The position numbers and the translations under genes are program-made. The notes below the pieces were generated by a model. That model saw only the letters and a program-made list of their open reading frames with translations, was not told the DNA's origin and did no database searches. Below are positions 10,320 to 22,200 of a stretch of 64,000 bases of DNA, piece by piece. This DNA is from Symsagittifera roscoffensis (Eukaryota; Xenacoelomorpha; Acoela; Convolutidae): the NCBI RefSeq assembly GCF_963678635.1, contig NC_087070.1:2547157-2611156 (forward strand), read 5' to 3'. Each line of letters opens with the position of its first letter. The stretch's first letter is position 1.

Positions 10320-13271
10320 TTATTCTTTTTTAACATCATGATCGGCAGAACCGTTAACGAGCACTCCGCGCCGAGCGGATGCTCACATTAACGCCCTTAT
10401 TAGGCCTAAACCGCCGGGGCGGAAGGGTAGTTTGGAACGCGGAGGCCTTCCGGATTGCCGTGAATAGTTTTTTAACCTAGTTAAGACCGAAAATTCACAA
10501 ACCAGGAAGGGTGGGGGGGATCGGCCGTCCCCTCGTCCCCTGAGCGGTTGGTGACCAAAAACACTTAAAGATATAAGTAAAACCAAACAAAAAGTAGTAT
10601 AGTACCCAAGAAAAACAAAAAACATAAAAAAAAAATAACCGAAAAAACCAAAAACAGTAAAAAAGTAAAAAATCAGTAGAAATCATCCCCCCAGACAAGA
10701 TGTGATTCAACCCCCCCGTTTGTTGTTGATAGATATATTGTTGTTACAGGCATTTATATCAGTCAGGATCGTTACGATCAATTTTGAGGCCCGTTTGTGA
10801 GGCTTGTACTGTAGGGTTATTTGAGCATTTAAGCACGTTAATGATAAATTGCGCTCAGTCCGGAGGGGTCAGCTGATTTGCGCTCAATTCGGAAGGGTCT
10901 TGGGTGAAGACCGATCCGGCAAGCAGTACAAGGAGCAACAAGAAGGGGCTCAACGACAACAACAATCGACTGTTGGGTATCGTTAACCAGTTTTGTATCC
11001 CTTTTGGTACAAAAAGTAAGATAGTAATCTGTGGGGGGCTCGACAGTGCTGCACTGTAGTGACCCTTCACCGAACTGCGAATATCCGAGTTAAGCACCTT
11101 AATTCGGAGATTAAACAAACCCGGAGGGGTATAGTATTACTAATATTATTACTTATATAGCCTATATTAATAGTCTTATATCATTTTTCAGTGAAAAACA
11201 ACGAAAACAGACCGGTTTTTAGGGTCAAAATAGCGATATTTTGATCCCCCCACAAGTCGCGATTTTTGAGATATCGATATTTTTTGAAACGGAAAAAAGC
11301 GCTAAGTTAGTGTGTTACATCGTAACTGCACTACTGTAACAAGTAGAACCGGTTAACTTTAGTTCGGAAGTGGTTGGAACTAGTTTGGTACCAAAAACCA
11401 AATTTTCCCAATTTTTGATAGTAAGAAACACTAAAAATTTAGAAAATTTTTTGAAATTTTTGAGGTAGGACAGTAAAAATAGTTGTTCGGACAACGTCCA
11501 CTAGTGAATCTACAAGTCTTAAAATCCGCTACCCGAAAGCCTTCCGGGTTGCAGAGAAATCGAACATAACGTGTTTGATTTGGTGGATTCATCAATCCGG
11601 AGGGGTCCAGGTAGCATAGTTTTTCGCAAATTTTTTCTACAATAGCGTTTTAGATCGGGTCTTTTGCATTGAACTAGAAGAGTATAGGCCTTCTGAGCTC
11701 GGATCAATAATTTTTAGGTCGAAAGGACCAGATTTGCGGAAAAAGTTAGGCGGAACCTATAAGAGAGAAAATTTTTTGAGTTCGGAAAAAAGACGTTTTG
11801 GTTAATAACTTTGGAACTACTGATCATATCGAGTTGATCTTGGTACCAATAGATCAGAAATTAGCTGAGCTTACTAATAGGATCAGAAATTTTTCGGAAA
11901 AGCGAGCGAGAAAATTTTTTGAGATTGTTTTTAGCAAATTACACAAATCCGGAGGGGTACACCCTTCACGTTTTATAAATTTTTCTGAAAAACCCTTATA
12001 CCCCTACCAAAAGTTGATAGCGATTGAACTAAGTAACTTAGGACAGTTCTAGACAAAAAGGGAGGGCGGAAGGCACAAGACAACCATAATAGAGTCGAAA
12101 TTAGGCAAGTGATAAGACCCTTCACCGTTAGTGTGAATTGTCAAATAAGTGCCTTAACTTCAATCCGGAGGGGTCTAGGAAAGGACCCTATACCCTTCCC
12201 AGTTAATTCAAACAGCATAAAAGCAACGCAGAACGTATCCGGAGGGGTATAAGCTGAAATTAAGAAAACTACGAAAAGCTACTTTGACAGAGCTAAGGGC
12301 TCCGAATCCGGAGGGGTCTACTTTCCACGAAACCGGAGGGGTCCGAATCCGGAGGGGTCTAATAGTTGCTAATTCGGAGGGGTCCAAATCCGGAGGGGTC
12401 TACTATTAACTAACTCGGAGGGGTCCCAATCCGGAGGGGTCCATATTCTGACAGTCCGGAAGGGTCCTATTTGTGCCAATCCGGAGGGGTATCATTTTAT
12501 TAAGGACTTAGGTGAACGAAAGAAAAACTAAAAAGCGAGAGGTATTAGGTTATTAATACACAGGATAGGTATCAGTGACTGCACTGGTAACTTGCCTCTC
12601 AAAAAGAACCAGACTAATACAAAACAGGTCCGAACTCGGATATTCGCGACACTAAGTCTAAATTAAAAAGAGCGTGACTCATTGGTGTGGATTGAAACAT
12701 AATACGTTTTTGGGAAAAGTGACTGCCCTGAGGATTTTAGTAGGTCTAGCTCGGGCAGTCCGAAGGCAGATAGGTAACACAGTACTCGGTGGGTGCAATA
12801 GACGCCCACTTGAGAAAATAACTGCCTTCAAAGTTTTGTCTGTTTGGTGCAGCACCAAGCAGGGAAAGCTTTTTCTTTAAAAGACAAGTTCGACTATTGT
12901 ACTGCAACCGACTAAGAGTACAAGACACATACGTTTTTTTTATATATACATTCATATTGTGTCAATATATCTTTTTTTTTGTTTTTGATTTTAAATCAAC
13001 CTAAACTGTGCTTGATTGGGTGGTGACTACACTATCTTTTAAATTGACTGATAACATCATATTGTGCTAGTTTCCAGATCTTTGGACCGATAATCGGCTA
13101 GTGTGAATAAATTTTATACAAACTGTACTCTGACAACATACAGGGATTCGTGGTCACTATTTAATAGAATCTGGTGATATTTATTGTGTTGTGTCATTAT
13201 TATTGTTAATAAAACTATAAGGTCTCTAGCAAGTGAGTCAAGAGTAGGCATAGGAAAGTGACAAATAAAGA
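10320..13271 (+). other. Long 5' leader of the giant gypsy element
   Basis: Almost 3 kb separate the primer site from the ORF1 start, with no convincing ORF. The dominant signal is the word CCGGAGGGGT or close variants, all on the + strand: near 10420, 10859, 10888, 11121, 11596, 11948, 12164, 12238 and then densely to 12490. Complements of LTR segments are also present: ACCCTTCACCGTT at 12117-12129 is the exact reverse complement of 9737-9749. Such a leader may hold packaging or translation-control structures. Confidence 0.7.
12307..12490 (+). repeat. 41-bp tandem array of CCGGAGGGGTC boxes
   Basis: Boxes start near 12307, 12332, 12348, 12373, 12389, 12414, 12430, 12455 and 12480. The spacing alternates 25, 16, 25, 16, 25, 16, 25, 25 bases, so the underlying unit is 41 bp with two boxes per unit. 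The sequences between boxes vary much more than the boxes themselves, which suggests the box is what is conserved. Confidence 0.85.
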
Positions 13272-16200
13272 ATGAGTTTAGACAAGTCAAGGATACCAAA
13301 ACGAGGTAATAGCTCTAGGAAATTCATACCTGAAAAGCAAAGAAAAACGATGACCGATCCTTTTGTGGATTGGATCAAGCGAACCCGGTCCGATAAAAAG
13401 GGGACGGTTTCAGGCAGAATGGTTGAAACGAGAAGTCAAAAGACCTCAGAAGAGCGAAGAGAACTGTTAGAAGTGGAGGTCAATACGGACCATACCATGA
13501 ACGACAACCAGGGAGTAAATGGACTGGAAGGGAGAGGCAGAAGGCTGGCGAGTGAATCTACTCCGGTAGAACAAGGCCATGATTTTGCCACTTCCACCGG
13601 GACGTTGGATCGAGAGGAGATGTCGGAACTGTCCGACATCTCAACTGAAGTAACGGCAACTAGAAGATCTCCGACAGACAACACTATGATGGCAAGCGGA
13701 ACTGGAAAACAAACAACGTCATCATCATTCTCAGAAAGAATGAAGAACACCTTCGGAAACATCTTTCCATTCAGCATGGGAGGAGGAGCAGGAAACGATG
13801 GGGAGTCCCAGGAGGAAGAGGATGAAGAGGAGCAAGGGGACTTTGGATCTCAAGTCAGTCTCAATAGTTCGATCCAGGAGAGTGAGGCACACGTCGGAAG
13901 AGAGACTGGAACCATGGATAAATTTGGTGTAGTGACAACGATAAGCAAAGAGGCAAACACGCCGGGCCAGTCGAAGGACTTCACGATTAGGACAAGTTCG
14001 GAGCCACAACCTGAAGAGAGTAGAACCAGAGGGCTTGGCAACGCGTTAGCGGATCCTGAAATAAATAATGATAAAACGTCAAGACAGAGAGTCAAGGCCC
14101 GGATCTCTACCAGCACGAAGCTACCTGGGACCGACAGAGTTACACCACCACTAGTGACGCCACTCATGGATAACGGGGCAGCACTAGAGGAAGCCTTAAA
14201 CAATATAGTGGGCAGTTTAGGGGAACAAAATGAACAGATGTCGATAAGGATGAGTGAACTGGAAAGAGCAGTTCACATTGAAAGAGAAAGTCTGCGGGAA
14301 GAAATAAACCGCAACAGACAAGAAGTTGGCAGAAGCGAAAAACGCTTGAAAGAAAGAACGGACGAACATATGACGAGGAACTTGTCGCGAATGACAAGAG
14401 AGGCGGAACAGAGGGAGTTACGCTTAAGAGCCGACATGGAGAAGTTAAGAATTCAGCAAGAGCAGTCTCTTGGGTCTCTTGACACAAAGATAGACGCGAT
14501 GATGGAGAGGCGAACGCAGGCTATCATGGATAGGTTGGACGGGCTACTAAGCAGCAAGAGTGGACCAAAAGAAGGAGAGCCGAACTCGGGAGGTCCCAGC
14601 AGGGAACCGAGGGTGAACTTCAATGAACATCAAAGGAGGAAGACAAATGGATCCACTAGAGGCAGGGGCAGTTCATCAGGCTATGCCACAAGGGGTAATA
14701 CAGCATGGGGCCCGAACAGTAGAGCAAGTTCAACGGGGAACAGACAAACCTCGAACGAACGACCAACGCAAAGCACACATGCGACCGGGAGAAGCGATTC
14801 TGGCAACATGGGGCATACAAGCCCGAGGAGGAGTCACATGGGCCAAGCGGGAAACGCTCATGGTGATTCGGATTGCAGGGATGCACCGCACACAGAGCCT
14901 TCGACAAGGTGTGAGGACACTCAGGCGGGACACTCAAGGGATGCTACGGCAATGGCCACAGCATTTGAACCCCTGAACAGGTCTTTGGAGACATTCCTGA
15001 CGCGGTTATCTAGAACCAATGAACGCAGTGAAAAGTCCAGAAGAGTCTTTAAGAAGCCAAGATGCTACAAGGACGAATCTGATGGCTGTATTGATACCTG
15101 GATAGAGGTAATGAAGCTGCATTTCGAGGAAGAGGACTTGTCGGAGAGACAGGAATGCAGCGCGCTCACCAGCAACTTAGAAGGGACAGCCCTGAACTGT
15201 GTCATGGCTAAGAAACAGTATCAACGTGACACTGCTGAGAAAATCTTCGAAATCTTGTTAAACCGTTTCGGATCAGGGGTGCAGGGGCACCAGGCGATGA
15301 TGCGCTTCGAGAAACGGAGGCAACGAGAAGATGAAACAATAGACAAGTTTCTCGATGATTTGGAAATGCTGAGAAGACGCAGCCAACCGGATGAGTCAAA
15401 CCGAAGGATGAACCTGGCCGTAGCCTCAAAATTCATCGATGGTGTGAAAAATGATGAACTTCGTACGATGCTAGCAACGCATTACACACCACTATCAACT
15501 AATGCGCCAACACCGGAGGAGTTGAGGCTCAAATCAAAAGAGTATCTATTGCTGAAACCTCCTTCGAGATCTGGATATTACAAGAACAATTATGGCAATT
15601 TTAACAACGGACCAGCGAACCAAGGGAACAATTGGTACAAACCGAGGGACGATATGGACAAGAGACGCTCTTGTGCTAATTGTAGTTCAACAGACCATCA
15701 TGTGTCAGCATGCCCAGCTTATAAACAAGGCATGAAAGCAATAGGCTTTAGCCTCGAGGACGAAGATGCGTCAGAGTTGGAACATGAGGATTTCATGAGA
15801 GGAGTAATTGCGAAATTCGGCCCGAGGTGTTTCTTTTGCAACTTGGAAGGTCATTTTAAATCAGATTGTCCGCAATTCTGGGATGCAGTGGCAGACATCA
15901 AGCATCCAAGGCATGAAGAAGCTTTGTCAGGAGTGAAAGCAAGCAAGGCTCGACTTTTGGGCGAAGCAGAGGCACGCAGGAAGGACAAACCTCAAGAGCT
16001 GGCGGCAAAGAAAATGCAAGCAGTAACAGAAGAAGCACGTGAACCGGAACCAGCAACTGCGGCCGATGACTTCAAGATCGATTATAAGGCAGCCGCAAAG
16101 GATGCTCTAAATAGAGTACAGCAGGAATTGGTGACGAAAGAGATCGAACAAAAAGTGAAACTTGAACTGGAAAATGAAAAGCTTCAGGAGCAACTGAATA

Positions 16201-19200
16201 CCTTCGAGGCAACGGAGTTCGAGGAGACGAAAACACCAAGCAGTTTAGATATGAAACTTAAAGTGATCTCCGGTAAGAGGTTCGGCATGGCGCCGCAAGG
16301 AAAGAAGATACAGTCGATAATCTCAGTGGCTGGACACCAGGTAATAAGAAATTTGAGTGAACCATCAGAGTTCACTTTAATGCATTTGGACACATATGCA
16401 GATTATCTGAGGCAGGTGGAGCCACGCACTGAGTCGAGAGCTGTGCGAGCACTACTAACGACGGGTGGCCCTCGCATGAAGAAACTTCATGGACGCTACT
16501 TGGAGGTCTATGGGCCGTATCAAATAATGCTGAACGTGGATGGAATCAGCATCTACACCAGGACTTACATAACAACAGATGATGACCAAATGGGGCAGAT
16601 CTATTTGGGTGAAGAGGAACTCAAAGTCCGCAGGATAGGCCATGACGCCATGATGGAACAAGACGCGGTACATATTGGATATGAAGCAGATGTGACAGCA
16701 CACCTGCTTGACACCAACGGAACAAAAATCGGAGTCACAGGGCTTCTGGACACAGGCGCGGTGGTGAGTGTGATGCCGATAAAAACCTGGGAGAGAATGG
16801 GCTTCACGCGGGAAGACTTGATTCCTACGAATCTCCGACTAGCCGCTGCAAATCGAGGAGCTATCTACGTAGCCGGAAGAACACCGGTGACGGTCCTTCA
16901 CATGGGAGGACGGAACCTTTGGATGAGCTTCTTGGTGGTAGAGAATCTGGACGACGCCGACCAATTCATCTTGGGCAGAGATTTTGTCAGGAATTTTGAC
17001 GTGATGATTGACTTGAACAACGGTCTAATACGGATTAGAAACCCGGACCGAAAGTATGTTAAGAGACCAATTAATAGGATAATAACAGATGAAAATAAGG
17101 TACCAGTTTTTTTGGATAGAAAAGTAAAGTTACAACCAGGACAAGCTGTAGTAGCAATTTTTAGAATGAGAAATTTAAATTCGTTAAGTGATAGCAAACA
17201 GGTTTGCTTAGTACCGAATCCAAATAGTCAGAGTTCGGTGATTTTAGGCCGGAGCTTCTCGGTAACGCGAAACGGACTGTGTGTCAGTGTGTTGTTGAAC
17301 ACACTGGACACCACGGTTTCAATCCAGCGTGGAAAGAAGCTTGGTTACGCATTGCCGATGAGGACCGACTATGAAGAGACACAAAACTTGAAGAAATATA
17401 GTGTGAAAGACTGTCCTTATCATGCAAATAAGGATAAAATCTTAAAGAGAATTAATGAATTAAAATCTATTCATAAATTGTTTTCAATGAAATCCGAAAC
17501 GGACGACGGCTTATCAAGCTGCTCGAATTTTCCGGAACGCCCCTCGTCATATGAACTAGATTCTGACAAACCGGTTTTGCCAGAAATAGAACATTTAAAA
17601 GGAAAAATAGGTGAGGGAGATTTTGAAAAATTGCGGGACCTCCTAAATCGGAACGCCGAGGTATTTTCAAAACATAAGGCGGACATCGGTTGCTGTAATT
17701 TCGTTGAACACGAAATCGAACTAGAAGAGGGTGCCGTTCCCCATAGGGAAGGCGCAAGGCGAATGACGCCACATAAATCGGAAGCGTGCCGAGCGGAAAT
17801 AGAAATGTTGCTTGAATACGACATGATAGAACCCTCGAAATCACCATGGGCTTGCGGAGTAGTAATGGCGAAAAAGAAAGGGGGGCAGCTTATATTTTGT
17901 TTCGACTTTCGTTACTTGAACGCGGTAACGATTAAAGATGCGTACCCGATACCGCGAATAGACGAGAGCCTATCCAAACTTGGTGATGCAAAGTTCTTCA
18001 CCACATTGGACTTGGGTTCTGCCTTCTGGCAGGTTCCTCTGCGAAAGAAGGACAGGGAGAAAACCGGATTCGCGTGCGAATTGGGGTTGTACCAGTGGAA
18101 GAGGATGCCCTTCGGCTTGTGCAATGCAACAGCAACCTTTCAAAGGCTGATGGCTCAGGCTTTGACAGGAGTGACCAAAAAGTACGGGAATCTCTTGATG
18201 TGCTACGTGGATGACGTAGTCATAGCGACACCAACCCTGGAGGATCACATTGATCGACTCGATGAGGTCTTCGGATGTATGAAAAGAGCAGGCTTGAAAT
18301 GCAAACCATCGAAATGTGAAATCCTTAGGGATTCGATCAAGTACCTGGGAAGAATGGTGGACAGGCATGGTGTGAGGCCAGATCCGGACGCAGTGGAAGC
18401 AGTGTTGACATGGAAAGCTCCGAGAACGGACACACAGCTCATGAGCTTCCTAGGGTTTGCCAATTACTACCGAGAATTCATTAAGGGATATGCGGACAAA
18501 GTGTATCCGATGCAGAAGCTGATGCGCAACAAAGGGAAGAAGTTCGAATGGAACGATGAAGCACAAGTTGCTTTCGAGAACATAAAGCGGGAACTGTGCG
18601 AAGCGCCAGTGCTAGGCATGCCTACAGAAAAGGGCATGTATGTTCTTGACACAGACGCATCGGTGGTGGCCATCTCAGGAATCTTGCATCAAGAGCAAGA
18701 ATGGAACGGAAGAACAGTTCTCCGTCCCATTGCATACGGCAGCAAGGTCCTGAGTGACACAGAGATGAAATATGGCGCACCAAAAGCAGAAATGTTTGCA
18801 GTAGTTACCTTCGTGGAGAAGTACCGTGCATACTTGGGGAGCGCTCCCTTCAAGTTACGCGTGGACAACAGAGCGTTATCCTGGTTGAAGACCTACTCGA
18901 TGGATCAGAGTTATATTGGTAGATGGATAGTCAGATTGGATGGCTACCATATGATAATCGAACATAGGATGCGTGATAAACATCAGAATGCTGACAGTCT
19001 CAGCAAGAAAACTGAGTTCTATGAAAGATTGGAGCAGAAGCAGGCCAATCAGGCGGAAGTAAAGGAGGGATTCTCGTTTCTGGACAAAGAAACTTATGAA
19101 GCGCTTCCCTTGACGAGGTGGTTAGACAAGTATGGACATCCAAATCCTGGACATCCCACCCGGTCCCATTGGATCTGTTGCTGCGCTCGAACCTGGTCTA

Positions 19201-19220
19201 GCAAGAACTCTCTCGCATGA
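13272..19220 (+). CDS. ORF1: gag, protease, reverse transcriptase and RNase H polyprotein
   Basis: This 1982-codon frame starts at the first ATG after the leader. Residues about 40-300 are acidic and low in complexity, and about 310-430 look like a long coiled coil. About 590-765 resemble a retrotransposon gag capsid domain. Two CX2CX4HX4C zinc knuckles start near residues 801 and 853. The aspartic protease motif LLDTGA is near 1158-1163. RT covers about 1478-1720, with TLDLGSAFWQ, MPFGL and YVDD (1645). RNase H follows, with DTDAS near 1791-1795, and there is no integrase. This order and the YVDD box fit Ty3/gypsy. The last ~25 codons (RSHWICCCARTW...) look out of frame. The -1 frame of the same DNA gives plausible protein running into ORF2 except for one TAG at 19199-19201, so gag-pol was probably once continuous here. 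Confidence 0.95.
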   Translation: MSLDKSRIPKRGNSSRKFIPEKQRKTMTDPFVDWIKRTRSDKKGTVSGRMVETRSQKTSEERRELLEVEVNTDHTMNDNQGVNGLEGRGRRLASESTPVEQGHDFATSTGTLDREEMSELSDISTEVTATRRSPTDNTMMASGTGKQTTSSSFSERMKNTFGNIFPFSMGGGAGNDGESQEEEDEEEQGDFGSQVSLNSSIQESEAHVGRETGTMDKFGVVTTISKEANTPGQSKDFTIRTSSEPQPEESRTRGLGNALADPEINNDKTSRQRVKARISTSTKLPGTDRVTPPLVTPLMDNGAALEEALNNIVGSLGEQNEQMSIRMSELERAVHIERESLREEINRNRQEVGRSEKRLKERTDEHMTRNLSRMTREAEQRELRLRADMEKLRIQQEQSLGSLDTKIDAMMERRTQAIMDRLDGLLSSKSGPKEGEPNSGGPSREPRVNFNEHQRRKTNGSTRGRGSSSGYATRGNTAWGPNSRASSTGNRQTSNERPTQSTHATGRSDSGNMGHTSPRRSHMGQAGNAHGDSDCRDAPHTEPSTRCEDTQAGHSRDATAMATAFEPLNRSLETFLTRLSRTNERSEKSRRVFKKPRCYKDESDGCIDTWIEVMKLHFEEEDLSERQECSALTSNLEGTALNCVMAKKQYQRDTAEKIFEILLNRFGSGVQGHQAMMRFEKRRQREDETIDKFLDDLEMLRRRSQPDESNRRMNLAVASKFIDGVKNDELRTMLATHYTPLSTNAPTPEELRLKSKEYLLLKPPSRSGYYKNNYGNFNNGPANQGNNWYKPRDDMDKRRSCANCSSTDHHVSACPAYKQGMKAIGFSLEDEDASELEHEDFMRGVIAKFGPRCFFCNLEGHFKSDCPQFWDAVADIKHPRHEEALSGVKASKARLLGEAEARRKDKPQELAAKKMQAVTEEAREPEPATAADDFKIDYKAAAKDALNRVQQELVTKEIEQKVKLELENEKLQEQLNTFEATEFEETKTPSSLDMKLKVISGKRFGMAPQGKKIQSIISVAGHQVIRNLSEPSEFTLMHLDTYADYLRQVEPRTESRAVRALLTTGGPRMKKLHGRYLEVYGPYQIMLNVDGISIYTRTYITTDDDQMGQIYLGEEELKVRRIGHDAMMEQDAVHIGYEADVTAHLLDTNGTKIGVTGLLDTGAVVSVMPIKTWERMGFTREDLIPTNLRLAAANRGAIYVAGRTPVTVLHMGGRNLWMSFLVVENLDDADQFILGRDFVRNFDVMIDLNNGLIRIRNPDRKYVKRPINRIITDENKVPVFLDRKVKLQPGQAVVAIFRMRNLNSLSDSKQVCLVPNPNSQSSVILGRSFSVTRNGLCVSVLLNTLDTTVSIQRGKKLGYALPMRTDYEETQNLKKYSVKDCPYHANKDKILKRINELKSIHKLFSMKSETDDGLSSCSNFPERPSSYELDSDKPVLPEIEHLKGKIGEGDFEKLRDLLNRNAEVFSKHKADIGCCNFVEHEIELEEGAVPHREGARRMTPHKSEACRAEIEMLLEYDMIEPSKSPWACGVVMAKKKGGQLIFCFDFRYLNAVTIKDAYPIPRIDESLSKLGDAKFFTTLDLGSAFWQVPLRKKDREKTGFACELGLYQWKRMPFGLCNATATFQRLMAQALTGVTKKYGNLLMCYVDDVVIATPTLEDHIDRLDEVFGCMKRAGLKCKPSKCEILRDSIKYLGRMVDRHGVRPDPDAVEAVLTWKAPRTDTQLMSFLGFANYYREFIKGYADKVYPMQKLMRNKGKKFEWNDEAQVAFENIKRELCEAPVLGMPTEKGMYVLDTDASVVAISGILHQEQEWNGRTVLRPIAYGSKVLSDTEMKYGAPKAEMFAVVTFVEKYRAYLGSAPFKLRVDNRALSWLKTYSMDQSYIGRWIVRLDGYHMIIEHRMRDKHQNADSLSKKTEFYERLEQKQANQAEVKEGFSFLDKETYEALPLTRWLDKYGHPNPGHPTRSHWICCCARTWSSKNSLA
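19140..19220 (+). other. ORF1/ORF2 junction: likely frameshift, TAG and ATGA overlap
   Basis: ORF1 stops at TGA 19218-19220 while ORF2 has its first ATG at 19217-19219, an ATGA overlap. Upstream in the ORF2 frame the DNA reads VPLDLLLRSNLV, then TAG (19199-19201), then QELSRMNINSLSLLDK. That is protein-like on both sides of the stop, whereas the ORF1 frame here is cysteine/tryptophan-rich and unlike the rest. The simplest reading is a small indel near 19140-19160 plus a CAG-to-TAG change. The alternative is regulated reinitiation at ATGA. I see no classical slippery heptamer in the short window between TAG and the ORF1 stop. Confidence 0.6.
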
Positions 19221-22200
19221 ATATAAACAGCCTCTCATTATTGGATAAAACGGTGCAAGTCACACCCCAAGTGATGCGGATGCTGGGTGGATTGTTAGAA
19301 AGAGAAGTGACCAGAGATAACCCCGAGTGGACAGCAGCAGTGGCATCGCTAACAGTCAGTGAGAAGGTCAAGATCATGCCGTCCAGACGACAACACGAGG
19401 AGAACAAGAGGGATTGTAGGACAATAGTTCAGCAACTAGTATCCTCAATACCCCAAGAGATTTTAACCAGTACTTCTTACGGACGGAAAGAACAGGGGAG
19501 CAGCAAGCGAAAGAAAACCGTCACCTTTGTAGACCGGGAAAAAGAGGGTGAAGAGGTAGAACAAAATCTGCTGCAAGACTATTTGTCCGGGGAGAAGGAT
19601 GAGCAGAAAAACCAGCGATCACAAGATCAACACCCGGGACAAGGAAATTTGTCCGGGGAGTCCGAGATAGACGAGAAAATTCCTGAGGAGAAGCAGGACC
19701 TAGAGAACAAAGTTTTGTCCGGGGAGTTCAGATGGATGCGAAGGAAATACGGACATGATCTGGAGGAGCGTGCAGTCTCCAGCACAACACCTTCGACGGA
19801 TGATAAGTCAGAAAGCTCGAGAATGAACACCTATTCAGACAGGGATTCGACCTCGGGATCAGAACTGTCAGAACTGGCGATACACACGCTACTAGTGGAA
19901 ACTCGGGCGAGAAACCTGGACAGAGAGGTGTACCAGGATCCTGACAGTGATCGCTACCTAATACCAAGCGAAAGAGTCTTTGACAACGCAGCGGATGACT
20001 TAGAAACGATAGCGGTATCGAAACGTTCGATAAGCCTGTTGCCGCAGAAAGAGGTAGTCAGGACTGATCTTCAGCCGTTTCAACAAGAAACACAACCGTT
20101 GGCGAAGATTTGGTGCGTTAAGATGGAAGAAGACACACATCAGCCCAACGAGCTGAACAGTCAGATGAGAGTCATGAAGACGTACTTGAAGGCGAGATAC
20201 AGACTCTCGGACCTTCTAAGGGCGCAGAGAAATGATCGCATGACAAGCAACCTAAAAAGGTGGATAGAAAACGGTGCACCTGACAAAGGTGACCTGGAAG
20301 AAGACAGCTATAGGATCCTGAGACAATACTTCATGCAGAAGGAGGGGAGATTATATCTGAACAAGGACGGGATCGTGGCTTGCAGGAGAAGAGAAGAAGA
20401 CAAGGTCTTATACAAATATAACGCGATAGTGTTGCCGCAACTCTATCAGACAGAACTATTATTCAGGTCGCATGATCAGATGGGCCATCAAGGGATCGAC
20501 AAAGTGTATCAGAGGATCCTGAAGCGCTTTGAGTGGCCTGGGATGAAAAAGGCATGCGAGAAATGGGTGACAGCATGTCTGTCATGCCAACAGGTCAAGG
20601 ATCCTAGGAAGTTGCGATTTCCTTTACAATCAATTGAATCGTCTGAATTCAACGAGGTGGTGCAGATAGATCACCAGAAGATATGCATGACAGACAGCGG
20701 TTACAACCAAGTCTTGGTCATGATAGATCACTTCACGAAGTATGCAGAGGCCGTGCCCTGCATAACTGCCTCAGCGGAAGAGACATGCGACCACCTGATC
20801 AATACGTGGATAGCAAGACACGGATGTCCAATGACGTTTCAATCGGACAATGGAACGGCTTTCGTAGGCGAGCTTACGAAAGAGCTTATGAGACGGTCAC
20901 AGGTCGCTCAGGCTCACTCCACGACATACCACCCTCAGACGAGTGGCTTAGTGGAAAGACAGAATAGGACGTTAGTATCGATGCTGAGAGTATACTGTTC
21001 CAGGTATATGACCGATTGGGACAGATACCTTCCACAGGTGATGGGAGCTTATAATAGCACGCAACACTCCACCACTGGAGTCAGTCCACACATGATGCTG
21101 ACGGGACACGAGAAATCTTTACCCTTGACATTCTTCTACCCAGAGTATGAGGGAAAGAAAACATCCCCACAGGTCTACGTAAGGGATGTGATCAGACGCC
21201 AACAGGAGTTGAACGACTTGTGTAGACGAAACACTCAGCAGGCACAGGCAAGGCAGAGGAAAAGATTCGACAAGAAAGCAGCTGGTGCAAAGGCTTACTC
21301 GGTGGGAGACTACGTATGGGTATTTCAGAACGTTATACCACCGAAAGGGACAAAAAAGCTTCTGAAGAAGTGGAGGGGACCCTTCATGATTACAGAGGTG
21401 CACCAAGAGGGACGCTTTTATAGACTGAGTACTGGCCGAGCCGCCCACTACGAGAACATCAAGCCACACAATCCATCGACAGAAGACTGGTGTATACCTG
21501 CAGACATGGAAGAAGGGGATTATCTAATGATGGATCCTGCTTGTGAGGTCAATGAAAAAGGCACCAGGGAGAAGAACGATGGAAACGAAGTCGTAGAGGA
21601 AGGTACGGATACACCATTGGACCTGGATCCAAACGAACAGATCGAAGCGGACGATGAAACCTTGCCCTACGCAGAGGAAGATTGGCAGGATTCCGAACAG
21701 ACAGAGGTTCCCAAGAACATGGAACCAGATCTTCCGTTCACGATGCAGACTCGTCAGAAAGACGGGACGAGACTAAGAAAGAAATACAATCCTTACGGTG
21801 ACGACTTTGTAGTGGATAGGATAGATCTAGAGAAAATAGTGGAGGAAGTAGTGGGTTTAGAGGAAATAACAGTGTCACAGGACATTGGCATAGTCGATGA
21901 CCACAACGATGAGTGGGTTGACGACTGGTCGAAACCCGAGGTGGAGTTCGACGATGAGCAACAGCAGTCAAATGAACAAGACCTGACGAACCTGCGTGTC
22001 TTAGAGTGGCTGAACGAAATGACATCAGACCCTGAAAAGACCAGCGTTACGATTCAAGACGTAGATCGCGAAAGCGCGAAATACATTAAGACCGAACGAG
22101 ATGATCCTTCCTGGGCTGCCCAGGAAGGACAACTTCTCATTCCAGCTTCTAATCTTGACTTAATACCCGGTATGCGATCGACGGGGACGCCGATGGATAT

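Noticed and set aside
10383-11118. Minus-strand ORFs of 70-87 codons in the gypsy leader
   Set aside because: Short, overlapping one another in different frames, made partly of the leader repeat words, and opposite in strand to the element.
12307-12490. CRISPR-like array
   Set aside because: Repeats are only about 11 bases with alternating spacing in a eukaryotic retroelement leader; it is a 41-bp tandem repeat.
13436-18673. Numerous minus-strand frames within ORF1
   Set aside because: They are antisense shadows of a clearly identified gag-pol gene.
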